From Candidatus Rokuibacteriota bacterium (GTDB lineage Bacteria; Methylomirabilota; Methylomirabilia; Rokubacteriales; CSP1-6): a DNA stretch of 64,000 nt. This document shows positions 15,855 through 24,473 of this stretch, piece by piece. The notes below the pieces were generated by a model. The model was not told the DNA's origin. It worked only from the letters and a program-made list of their open reading frames with translations, and searched no databases. Position numbers and translations under genes: made by a program. Location: the NCBI GenBank assembly GCA_016184125.1, contig JACPDG010000038.1, forward strand, positions 62,001-126,000, given 5' to 3'. How positions within the stretch are numbered: position 1 is the first letter of the stretch; every line of letters starts with the position of its first letter.

Positions 15855-16985
15855 ATGAGTCAGGTGCGTTCGGTGGAACGACCGCTTGCGCGCACGACCA
15901 CGGCCCCGGACTCGGCCGCGGTGACGCACGAGCGGGACTGGCGCTTGCGCGGCAGCGAGCGCATGCGCGTGGTCGACGACTTCATCGACCGGGTCGCGTC
16001 GACCGACGCGACCGTGCTCGTCTCCGGTGAGAGCGGCGTCGGCAAGGAGCTCGTCGCGCGCAGTCTGCACGACCGCTCGCCGCGCGCGGCCCGCCCGTTC
16101 GTGAAGGTGAACTGCGCGGCCTTGCCCGCGGAGCTGCTGGAGAGCGAGCTCTTCGGGTACGAGCGAGGCGCGTTCACCGGCGCCACCCAGCCGAAGCCCG
16201 GGAAGTTCGAGCTCGCTCACACCGGGAGCATCTTTCTCGACGAGATCGCGGAGATGCCGCTCCACCTGCAGGCGAAGCTCCTCCATGTGCTCCAGGACCG
16301 GCAGTTCTCGCGGCTGGGCAGTCAGCGCGAGATCCGGGTCGACGTCCGGGTGATCGCGGCCACGAACAAGCGGCTGTCCAAGCTCGTGGCCGAGGGGAGC
16401 TTCCGCGACGATCTCTACTACCGCCTCAACGTGATGAACATCCACGTGCCGCCGCTCCGCGAGCGCCGGGAGGAGATCCCCGGGCTGATCGAGTACTTCC
16501 TGCGCGAGTACGCGCGCGAGTACGGCCGGCCCCGGCCGCGGCTCTCGGACGACACGCTGCGCGCGTTTCTCGAGAACCCGTGGCGCGGCAACGTGCGGGA
16601 GCTGGAGAACCTCGTCAAGCGGATCGTCGCGCTGGACAGCCAGGAGCTCGTCGCCCAGGAGATGACCGCCGCCACCCGTGCCGTGACCCCGAACGGGCGG
16701 CCGGAGACGCCGGACGTCGCGCCACCGGTCAGGCCGTCGATCGCCCCGGCTCCGTCCGAGCCGCGCCCGGCACCGGTGGAGATCACCCTCGGACTGCGGG
16801 ACATCGCGCGGCAGGCGGCCCTCGCGGCGGAGAAGCAGGTGCTCGTCGAGGTGCTCGACCGCGTGCACTGGCATCGCTTGACCGCGGCACGACTGCTCAA
16901 GGTGAGTTACAAGACGCTGCTCCAGAAGATCAAGCAGCACGGGCTCGAGACCGTTGCCGCGCTCGTGTTGATCCTGGGCGCGTAG
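15855..16985 (+). CDS. Sigma-54-dependent activator
   Basis: A 376-residue AAA+ activator closely resembling the one at 13272. It has Walker [15 protein letters not shown], Walker [20 protein letters not shown], and a C-terminal Fis-type HTH ([21 protein letters not shown]) followed by a short hydrophobic tail ([10 protein letters not shown]) not usual for the family. No receiver domain is visible. A Pro-rich linker (about 285-320) separates core and HTH. The ATG is preceded by GAAGAGAGG. A sigma-70-like promoter lies upstream, so this gene may be expressed independently of sigma-54. Confidence 0.92.
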   Translation: MSQVRSVERPLARTTTAPDSAAVTHERDWRLRGSERMRVVDDFIDRVASTDATVLVSGESGVGKELVARSLHDRSPRAARPFVKVNCAALPAELLESELFGYERGAFTGATQPKPGKFELAHTGSIFLDEIAEMPLHLQAKLLHVLQDRQFSRLGSQREIRVDVRVIAATNKRLSKLVAEGSFRDDLYYRLNVMNIHVPPLRERREEIPGLIEYFLREYAREYGRPRPRLSDDTLRAFLENPWRGNVRELENLVKRIVALDSQELVAQEMTAATRAVTPNGRPETPDVAPPVRPSIAPAPSEPRPAPVEITLGLRDIARQAALAAEKQVLVEVLDRVHWHRLTAARLLKVSYKTLLQKIKQHGLETVAALVLILGA

Positions 16986-17056
16986 ACACCGGGCAGTCGC
17001 CCCGCCGGCCGAGCGGCGCTCCCGGCGTTCCGGGCGTCGCCGAGCCGCGGGATACG

Positions 17057-17072
17057 GGGCCCTTCGGGGCCC
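17057..17072 (+). terminator. GGGCCC-TTCG-GGGCCC hairpin
   Basis: A perfect 6-bp stem with a UUCG tetraloop, about 70 bases after the stop of the second activator. A second stem (GCGGGC-GTGC-GCCCGC, 17100-17115) follows. There is no U-run. Confidence 0.4.
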
Positions 17073-17136
17073 GCGTCTCACGACCAGCCGCGCTGCCGTG
17101 CGGGCGTGCGCCCGCGGCACCCACGGCCGAGGTCTG

Positions 17137-17265
17137 AGCCCGTGAACGAATCCCATGCTCGAGCCGCGCCCCGGGTCCACGGGTGCGTCCGCGCACCCCT
17201 CCGGGGCGCGCCGAGCGTCGGGGGGAATGGGTGGCCATTTCGGGGCCCCCCATTCCCACAAATCA
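17137..17265 (-). repeat. BHE hairpin repeat, reverse orientation
   Basis: It starts with the inverted tail (CCCGTGAACGAATC), then hairpin 2 (GCGCCCCGGG...CCGGGGCGCG) with inner stem GGTGCG-TCCG-CGCACC, then a degenerate hairpin 1 (GGCCATTTCGGGGCCCCCC). The 16986-17296 gap otherwise holds only the hairpins listed separately. Confidence 0.75.
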
Positions 17266-17296
17266 CCACGACACACAAGGGACCGACATACCAGAC

Positions 17297-17785
17297 ATGG
17301 CGAAGCGCGAAGCCGACCGGGGGGCGAGCGTCGTCGACGAGGCGACGCTCGGGCTCGTAACCGCTCTCGAGGTCCGGCAGGCCGTCCGGCTCCAGCACTA
17401 CGTCTCGTTGCTCGAGATCCGGATGCGCCCGCCCGCGGATCCGAGGCTCGCGTCCGCGCTCGCCGACATCATCGGCGTGCAGATCCGCGGCAGCGACCTC
17501 ATCGGCGTGACCGACGACCCCTGCTTGATCCGCGTCCTGCTGGTGGCCGCTCCGCTGAGCGCGCTTCCCACCGTCATCGGCCGGATCACGCGGGCGGTGA
17601 ATCACCGGGTGTTCACGCTCGGACGTCATCGCAGCCCGGTCGGCCTCGCGATCGGCGGCTCGACGTTCCCGACTCCAGCGGGAACACACCTCGAGCTCGT
17701 CACGCAGGCGACGGCGCTCGCGACGGCGGCGTGGGAAGACCGGAGCGCCGAGCACCACTTCCGCCTGGCTGGGCTCGGTCAGTAG
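17297..17785 (+). CDS. Degenerate GGDEF-like protein
   Basis: A 162-residue protein of uncertain family. Spacing of hydrophobic strands and the segment RGSDLIGVTDDPCLIRVLLVAA recall the GGDEF half-site region of diguanylate cyclases (R.xD....R.GGDEF..LL), but the GGDEF signature itself is absent, so it would not make cyclic di-GMP. It may bind a nucleotide or act as a partner. It has no signal peptide or membrane helix. Start ATG 17297 (MAKREADRG); the longer frame upstream is repeat. Confidence 0.55.
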   Translation: MAKREADRGASVVDEATLGLVTALEVRQAVRLQHYVSLLEIRMRPPADPRLASALADIIGVQIRGSDLIGVTDDPCLIRVLLVAAPLSALPTVIGRITRAVNHRVFTLGRHRSPVGLAIGGSTFPTPAGTHLELVTQATALATAAWEDRSAEHHFRLAGLGQ

Positions 17786-17817
17786 CGACACACCTTTAGC
17801 GTCCCGGAGGCCGAGGA

Positions 17818-18816
17818 GTGGTCATCGAGGAAGAACACGTGTTCGGTCACAGCGAGGCGATGCGCCGCATCGCCTCCGTCGCCGCGCGGGTCGCGGAGAG
17901 CGACACGCCGGTCCTCATCGAGGGCGAGCGCGGGACGGGCCGCGAGGTCATGGCCCGCCTGCTGCACCGGCTGTCGCCGCGAGCGCCGCAACCGTGGGTG
18001 CGATTGAGCTGCGTCTCGCTCCCCGCGGACCTGCTCGAGGCCGAGCTGTTCGGGGACGAGCGGCGTTCGGGGGGCGCGCCCGGCCGCCTGGAGCAGGCGG
18101 GGGGCGGGACCCTGTTCCTCAAGGACGTCGCGGACCTGCCGGCGGCTCTCCAGGCGCGGCTGCTCCACCTCCTGCGTGAGGGGGAGTTCCACCATGTCAA
18201 CGGGCGCCGCCTGATCCGGACCGACGCGCGGATCATGGCGTCCGCCGGCGAGAACCTGGCCGCGCTCGTGCGGCAGGGGCGCTTCGACCCGGCCCTGTAC
18301 GACCGGTTGGCCGTGGCCGTCATCACGGTTCCACCGCTCCGCGAACGGGTCGACGAGATCCGGGCGCTGGCCGAGCACCTCCGCGAGGCGCTGTGCCGCC
18401 GGCTCGGCCGCGAGCGTCCGCCGCTCTCGCCGCGGACCCTCGAGCTGCTCGCCGCGTACTCGTGGCCGGGCAACGTCCGGGAGCTCGAGGACCTGCTCAA
18501 GCGCTACGTCGTGCTCGGAGAGGAAGCCGCACTCTGCGACGAGGTGCTCGGGCGCATGCACGTGCCCCGGGCGGGCCGCCTGCCCGCCCCGGCTCGCGTC
18601 GAGACGCGGCAGGCGCCGCCGCCCGGAAGCCTGCGGGCGATCGCGCGCCAGGCGGCGCGGGACGCCGAGCGCGAGGCCATCCGGTGCGTGCTCGAGCACG
18701 TGCAGTGGAACCGTGCGGAGGCCGCCCGGCGCCTGGGGGTCAGCTACAAGACGATGCTCAAGAAACTCGAACAGGCGAATGTCGGGCCGAAAGCGCGCCG
18801 GCGGAGGATCTCGTGA
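17818..18816 (+). CDS. Degenerate sigma-54 activator-like AAA+ protein
   Basis: A 332-residue relative of the neighbouring activators with key catalytic parts altered. Walker A reads GERGTGRE (Lys to Arg). The GAFTGA loop is missing: the stretch after ELFGDERR goes straight into SGGAPGRLEQAGGG. Walker B reads TLFLKDVAD instead of LFLDE. The arginine-finger region (LYDRLAV), the WPGNVRELEDLLKRY segment and the C-terminal HTH (AEAARRLGVSYKTMLKKLE) are kept. It therefore probably binds DNA but should not activate sigma-54 polymerase. GTG start with GGAGG 7 bases upstream. Confidence 0.85.
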   Translation: MVIEEEHVFGHSEAMRRIASVAARVAESDTPVLIEGERGTGREVMARLLHRLSPRAPQPWVRLSCVSLPADLLEAELFGDERRSGGAPGRLEQAGGGTLFLKDVADLPAALQARLLHLLREGEFHHVNGRRLIRTDARIMASAGENLAALVRQGRFDPALYDRLAVAVITVPPLRERVDEIRALAEHLREALCRRLGRERPPLSPRTLELLAAYSWPGNVRELEDLLKRYVVLGEEAALCDEVLGRMHVPRAGRLPAPARVETRQAPPPGSLRAIARQAARDAEREAIRCVLEHVQWNRAEAARRLGVSYKTMLKKLEQANVGPKARRRRIS

Positions 18817-18832
18817 GAGTTCGTGGCCTTCG

Positions 18833-20167
<1,335 letters not shown>

Positions 20168-20173
20168 CCGATG

Positions 20174-20290
20174 TCATGGGGGGAACTATCGAAGCCCCCC
20201 AAACCCCCCGCGCTCGGAGCGCCCCGGGGGGTGCGCGGACGCACCCGACAAAGCCGTGGCGCTCCTCGACCACCCGAGTTCGACCAGGAC
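20174..20290 (+). repeat. BHE hairpin repeat
   Basis: It has hairpin 1 GGGGGGAACTATCGAAGCCCCCC, spacer, arms GAGCGCCCCGG...CCGTGGCGCTC with inner stem GGTGCG-CGGA-CGCACC, and tail ACCCGAGTTCG. It starts 7 bases after the preceding stop and upstream of the polysaccharide export gene. Confidence 0.8.
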
Positions 20291-20326
20291 CACCACGCGA
20301 GCAGTGCACCACTAGGAGGACATGTC

Positions 20327-21139
20327 ATGACGTGGGCGAAATACCTGACCGTGACCATCGCAGTCCTGTTGACCGCCGTCTTCGCCGCCGCACCCGTCGC
20401 GGCGGACTACCGCATCGGACCGGACGACCAGCTGGCCGTCTCGCTCTGGGACAACCGCGACGTCGACCTCGTCGTCGCCGTACGACCGGACGGCAAGATC
20501 TCGCTGCCGCTCGTCGGGGAGGTCCAGGCGGGCGGCCTGACCGTCAACGAGCTCACCGCCAGCCTCACGACGGCGTATCGCCGGTTCGTCGAGCAGGCGC
20601 ACGTCACCGTGATGGTGAAGGAGATCAAGAGCCGCACCGTGTACTTCGTCGGCGGCGTCGCCAAGCCAGGCCCCTACCAGCTGAACCGGGAGCTCACGCT
20701 GCTCCAAGCGATCTCGGTCGCCGGGGGGCTCACGTCGATCGCGGACCTGGAGTCCTCCTTCGTGCTGCGGGGCAAGGAGAAGATCCCGGTGGACTTCATC
20801 AAGCTCCTGCAGCAGGGCGACGTCTCGCAGAACGTCGTCCTGGCGCCCGGCGACACCATCGTCGTCCCGGTCGCCGAGGTCGTCTACGTGCAGGGCGAGG
20901 TCAAGAATCCCGGCATCGTGAAGTTCGACAGTGAGCTGACCCTCGTCAGCGCGATCGCCAAGGCGGGCGGCTTCACGCCCCTGGCCGCCCGGAACCGGGT
21001 CAACCTCCTCCGGAACAGCGAGGAGGAAAAGCAGAGCGTCCAGATCGACGTTCGTGAGATCATGTCGCGTCCGGATGCGGTGAGCGACGTGCACCTCAAG
21101 CCGAGGGATATCTTGATCGTCCCGCAAAGGCTCTTCTGA
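20327..21139 (+). CDS. Polysaccharide export protein, Wza-like (XrtA type)
   Basis: A 270-residue exported protein with a signal peptide (MTWAKYLTVTIAVLLTAVF, cleavage after AAPVAA) and no lipobox cysteine. A Poly_export domain (YRIGPDDQLAVSLWDNRDVDL, RPDGKISLPLVGEVQAGG) is followed by two SLBB-type domains (VYFVGGVAKPGPYQL and VYVQGEVKNPGIVKF). It forms or supports the outer-membrane channel for EPS. AGGAGGA lies 6 bases before the ATG. First structural gene of the EPS locus, two bases from the next gene. Confidence 0.93.
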   Translation: MTWAKYLTVTIAVLLTAVFAAAPVAADYRIGPDDQLAVSLWDNRDVDLVVAVRPDGKISLPLVGEVQAGGLTVNELTASLTTAYRRFVEQAHVTVMVKEIKSRTVYFVGGVAKPGPYQLNRELTLLQAISVAGGLTSIADLESSFVLRGKEKIPVDFIKLLQQGDVSQNVVLAPGDTIVVPVAEVVYVQGEVKNPGIVKFDSELTLVSAIAKAGGFTPLAARNRVNLLRNSEEEKQSVQIDVREIMSRPDAVSDVHLKPRDILIVPQRLF

Positions 21140-21141
21140 GA

Positions 21142-22707
21142 GTGATCGACAGAGCGAGGAGGAGTAGCGGACCCCTGGTGCTGCTCCTCTCGCTCGTCGT
21201 CCTGGCCCTGCGACCCGATCCCGTTCTCCCGCAGCCTCTCGTCGTTCGCCCGACGCTGCACTTGCGCGCCCAGGCGCCCGCGGCCCCGCCGACCGGGGCG
21301 CCGTCGGTCGCTCCGAGCCCGACGGCTCCGACGGAAACAGCGCCGAGCCTGCCAGGTCTGAGTCCGATCGTCCCCGGAACCACCGCTCCGAGTCTGGCTG
21401 TCCCGGGCCCGGCGACGCCGGTCGTCCCGCTCCCCGGTCTTCCCGAGGAGCGACAGCCGCTGCCGCCGCCGGCGACCGTTCCATCGGGTCCTCGAGCGCC
21501 GGATCTGCCGGTCGGTCTCCTGGTGCCGACCGGCGCGCCGCTCGAGCTCCATCCCTCCGTGGGCGTCACCGAGGAGTACACGGACAACTTCGAGCTTCGC
21601 CGCGACAAGCGCTCGAACTGGCGCACGAGCGTGTCGCCCGGGCTGACGCTCTTGCTCCGCCACGGCCCGACGGACGGCTGGCTGACCTACCAGCCGGCCG
21701 GCAGCCACGACACGGTCTCGGACGAGTTCAACCTGTTCCACTCCCTGGCCGGCGCCGTCCGCTGGCTCGCGACGCCGCGTCTGACGTTCACGCTGTCGGA
21801 GACGCTCACGCGCAGTGACGAGGCGGCCCGCGCGGACCGGCTCGCCCTCAGGCGGGAGCGCCGCACCTTCACGAGCAACGCGTTCTCGCTCCAGGGCGAC
21901 CACGTCGTCCGCAACCTCGGCACCCGCGGGTACTACCGCCTGTCGACGTTCTCGGACAGCGAGCGTGGCGACACGATCTCTCACGCGGCCGGTACCAGCG
22001 CGACCGCGACGCTGTACGAGACCAACTCCGGAACCGTCGGGTACGAGTACCTCGATTCCTCCACCGCCGAGGGGCAGGATATCCGCGGCCACCAGCTGGC
22101 CGTCACGCTCGCCCGGCAGCTCACGTCGCTCGCGACGGCGGGCGTGTCGGGCAGCTATCAGCTGCGCTCGGCGAGCGGCGTCGGTGCGCGCGACTTCGAC
22201 AGCTGGAACGCGGCCGTGTTCGGCGGCTACGGCATTCCGGGTCTCTGGGCGCTCAGCGCGAGCGTCGGTGTCAGCCGGCTTTCCGACGACGGTCGCGACG
22301 ATCGCTTCACCGTCAGCAGCACGACCGGCTTCACGTACGAGTTCGCCCGCGCGAAAGCGACGCTCGGCCTCGAGCGCGGCTTCTCGGAGACGTTCCGCGA
22401 AGGGCAGAACTTCGGCGTGGTCGAGACGCAGGGTGTCACGGCGTCGCTGACGTATCCGTTCCCGCCCGCGCTCCTCACGCGGCTCTTCGCCGAGTACCGC
22501 GAGAACAAGACCACCGGGATCGGCATCGACCCCGGTGTTGGCACGCGCCGGCGCGAGAACGCATGGACGGTGGGGTTCGACGCGAGCGTCCGCCTGCTCG
22601 AGTGGCTCGAGATGGTCCTCGCGGCGAGCCACCGCGAGCTCGACGCGCCGAGCCCGGACGGCTACACCGAGAACCGCGTGCGCGTGTCGCTCGGCGCGAG
22701 GTTCTAG
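21142..22707 (+). CDS. Predicted outer-membrane beta-barrel protein of the EPS locus
   Basis: A 521-residue protein with a hydrophobic N-terminus (PLVLLLSLVVLAL), a Pro/Ala/Thr-rich stretch to about residue 130, then alternating amphipathic strands to a terminal Phe (RVRVSLGARF), typical of outer-membrane barrels. The region from LHPSVGVTEEYTDNF resembles barrel proteins found next to XrtA EPS genes, so it may aid polymer secretion. GTG start two bases after the exporter stop. Family assignment is by pattern, not search. Confidence 0.7.
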   Translation: MIDRARRSSGPLVLLLSLVVLALRPDPVLPQPLVVRPTLHLRAQAPAAPPTGAPSVAPSPTAPTETAPSLPGLSPIVPGTTAPSLAVPGPATPVVPLPGLPEERQPLPPPATVPSGPRAPDLPVGLLVPTGAPLELHPSVGVTEEYTDNFELRRDKRSNWRTSVSPGLTLLLRHGPTDGWLTYQPAGSHDTVSDEFNLFHSLAGAVRWLATPRLTFTLSETLTRSDEAARADRLALRRERRTFTSNAFSLQGDHVVRNLGTRGYYRLSTFSDSERGDTISHAAGTSATATLYETNSGTVGYEYLDSSTAEGQDIRGHQLAVTLARQLTSLATAGVSGSYQLRSASGVGARDFDSWNAAVFGGYGIPGLWALSASVGVSRLSDDGRDDRFTVSSTTGFTYEFARAKATLGLERGFSETFREGQNFGVVETQGVTASLTYPFPPALLTRLFAEYRENKTTGIGIDPGVGTRRRENAWTVGFDASVRLLEWLEMVLAASHRELDAPSPDGYTENRVRVSLGARF

Positions 22708-22710
22708 CGG

Positions 22711-22835
22711 GCCAGAAGCCACAAGCCACGAGCCAGAAGCCGGAAGGCGCGAGTCGTCATTCTGGCTCCTGGCTGCTGGCTCCTGGCTGCTGGCTCCTGG
22801 TTCCCGCTCCTGGCTTCCGGCTCGCGGAGTGCGAC
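22711..22835 (+). repeat. Composite inverted/tandem CTGGCTCCTGG repeat
   Basis: Left arm is built of AGCCAGAAGCC/AAGCCACGAGCC words (22711-22745). The right arm is a tandem CTGGCTCCTGGCTG array (22762-22828). The arms are complementary and could fold as a long hairpin downstream of the barrel gene. Sequence is unlike BHE. Confidence 0.75.
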
Positions 22836-22936
22836 CCCGCAAGGTTTGCGTCCGCGCGCCGCACGCATCGCGGGCGCGTTTTTCGCGGAGTTGGAGCGCA
22901 CGCCGACCGCGATGTGCGCGCCCTGGGTAGTTCGGT

Positions 22937-22951
22937 TCCCCAGTGTGAGTC
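22937..22951 (+). promoter_or_regulatory. Candidate activator-binding site (copy A)
   Basis: TCCCCAGTGTGAGTC is a degenerate form of the perfect TCCCCAC-T-GTGGGGA palindrome in copy B, at the same distance (about 89 bases) from the predicted +1. Likely enhancer site for one of the nearby activators. Confidence 0.4.
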
Positions 22952-23006
22952 CCGCGCTTCCCGTACGGATCTTTAACAAAGTCGCAAAGATAGCTGACAC
23001 CCCGTT

Positions 23007-23021
23007 TGGCACATCGGTTGC
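23007..23021 (+). promoter_or_regulatory. Sigma-54 (-24/-12) promoter of the EPS operon, copy A
   Basis: TGGCACATCGGTTGC fits the consensus with GG-N10-GC. Predicted +1 is about 23033, only 3 bases before the chosen GTG start of the sugar transferase gene. Confidence 0.8.
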
Positions 23022-23035
23022 GCACTGGAAGCGCC

Positions 23036-24406
23036 GTGCCGAGAGTTTTCCGACACTACGTTCCGCCGTCGCTCGTCGCCGTGATCGCCACCGATATCGC
23101 GGTGATCGCGATCGCGACGAGCATTCCGCTCCGTCTCGGCCTCTGGGTCGGCCATGGCGCGTTCTGGCCGAAGGCCGCGGCCGTGCTCGTGCTGACGCTC
23201 TTCACGCTGCACGTCGCCGACCTTTACAAGACGGAGCTCGCCGCCGGACGCCGGGAGCTCAGCGCGCGGCTCCTCGGCGCCCTCGCATGCGCGGCCGTCC
23301 TCGTGGCGGCGCTCGGGTTCACGGTCCCCACGTTCCGTCTGGGCCGGCTGGCCTTCGCTCAGATCTTCGGGCTGGCCGGCGGCGGACTGCTGCTGGCGCG
23401 GCTCGCGTGGTCGTGGCTTCGCGCGTCGGACCGCTTCCGCCTGCGTGTCCTCGTGCTGGGCGTGAATCACGCGGCGCCGCGCATCGTGGAGCTCCAGGAG
23501 ACGGGCGCGCAGCCGTTCACGGTTCTCGGGTTCCTCGACGACGACCCGGCGGCGGTCGACCGGATGCCGGCGGGAGCCGAGCTGCTCGGGAAGGCCAAGG
23601 ACCTGATCACGCTCGCGGACGAGCTGCGACCGGACATCGTGGTCACCGCGCCGATGGACATGCGCGGGGTGCTCCGGACACCGGACCTGCTCGAGTGCCG
23701 GCTTCGCGGCGTGCGCGTCGAGGAGTGGCCGACCTTCTACGAGAAGCAGACCGGCAAGGTGCTCGTCACGGACGTGCGCCCGAGCTGGTTGATCTTCTCC
23801 GATGGCTTCGTGAAGACGCCGTCCACGCAGACGGTCAAGCGCGCGATCGACGTGGTGACCGCGGGGATCGGGCTCGCCCTCGCGGCGCCCGCGATGCTCG
23901 CACTCGCCGTCCTGATCAAGCTCGACTCCGCCGGCCCCGTCTTCTACCGCCAGGCGCGCGTCGGCCTCCGGGGACGCATCTTCCACGTGATCAAGTTCCG
24001 CTCGATGAGCGCGAGCGCCGAGCGGTCGGGCGCCGTGTGGGCGGCCTCGAACGACCCTCGGGTCACCCGGGTCGGCCGCGTCATGAGGAAGACGCGCCTG
24101 GACGAGCTCCCGCAGCTGTTCAACGTCCTGCGCGGCGATATGAGCCTCGTCGGCCCTCGGCCGGAGCGCCCGGAGTTCATGCGCCTGCTCCAGCGCGAGA
24201 TTCCGTTCTACGGGGAGCGCCTCGCCGTGAAGCCGGGGCTGACCGGGTGGGCGCAGGTGCGTCACGCCTACGCCGGCTCGGTCGAGGACACGCTCGAGAA
24301 GCTGCAGTACGACCTCTACTACGTCAAGAACCTCTCACCGTTCCTGGACGTGCTCATCCTCCTTCAGACCGTCCAGGTCGTCCTCTTCGCCCGCGGGGCG
24401 CGGTGA
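23036..24406 (+). CDS. EPS initiating sugar transferase (EpsB/WbaP type)
   Basis: It transfers a sugar-1-phosphate to undecaprenyl phosphate to begin repeat-unit synthesis. The 456-residue membrane protein has about four N-terminal helices, a Rossmann-like middle domain (RLRVLVLGVNHAAPRIVEL) and a C-terminal bacterial sugar transferase domain (KRAIDVVTAGIGLALAAP, FYRQARVGLRGRIFHVIKFRSM, DELPQLFNVLRGDMSLVGPRPE). The N-terminus MPRVFRHYVPPSL fits XrtA-linked EpsB proteins, so I take GTG 23036 although it leaves nearly no leader from the sigma-54 promoter. Confidence 0.92.
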   Translation: MPRVFRHYVPPSLVAVIATDIAVIAIATSIPLRLGLWVGHGAFWPKAAAVLVLTLFTLHVADLYKTELAAGRRELSARLLGALACAAVLVAALGFTVPTFRLGRLAFAQIFGLAGGGLLLARLAWSWLRASDRFRLRVLVLGVNHAAPRIVELQETGAQPFTVLGFLDDDPAAVDRMPAGAELLGKAKDLITLADELRPDIVVTAPMDMRGVLRTPDLLECRLRGVRVEEWPTFYEKQTGKVLVTDVRPSWLIFSDGFVKTPSTQTVKRAIDVVTAGIGLALAAPAMLALAVLIKLDSAGPVFYRQARVGLRGRIFHVIKFRSMSASAERSGAVWAASNDPRVTRVGRVMRKTRLDELPQLFNVLRGDMSLVGPRPERPEFMRLLQREIPFYGERLAVKPGLTGWAQVRHAYAGSVEDTLEKLQYDLYYVKNLSPFLDVLILLQTVQVVLFARGAR

Positions 24407-24473
24407 TCACGCACATGCGAACACCTGGACGCGGTCAGCACGCTCGCGCACGCGGGCGGGATCGGTAGGGACC

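Larger units (their letters stand above)
22836..23035 (+). promoter_or_regulatory. EPS promoter region, copy A
   Basis: The 22708-23035 gap holds the composite repeat and then this promoter block. From about 22870 it matches the block ending near 37035, including CCCGTACGGATCTTTAACAAA-TCGCAA. It includes a palindrome-like site and a sigma-54 promoter, listed separately. No gene. Confidence 0.75.
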
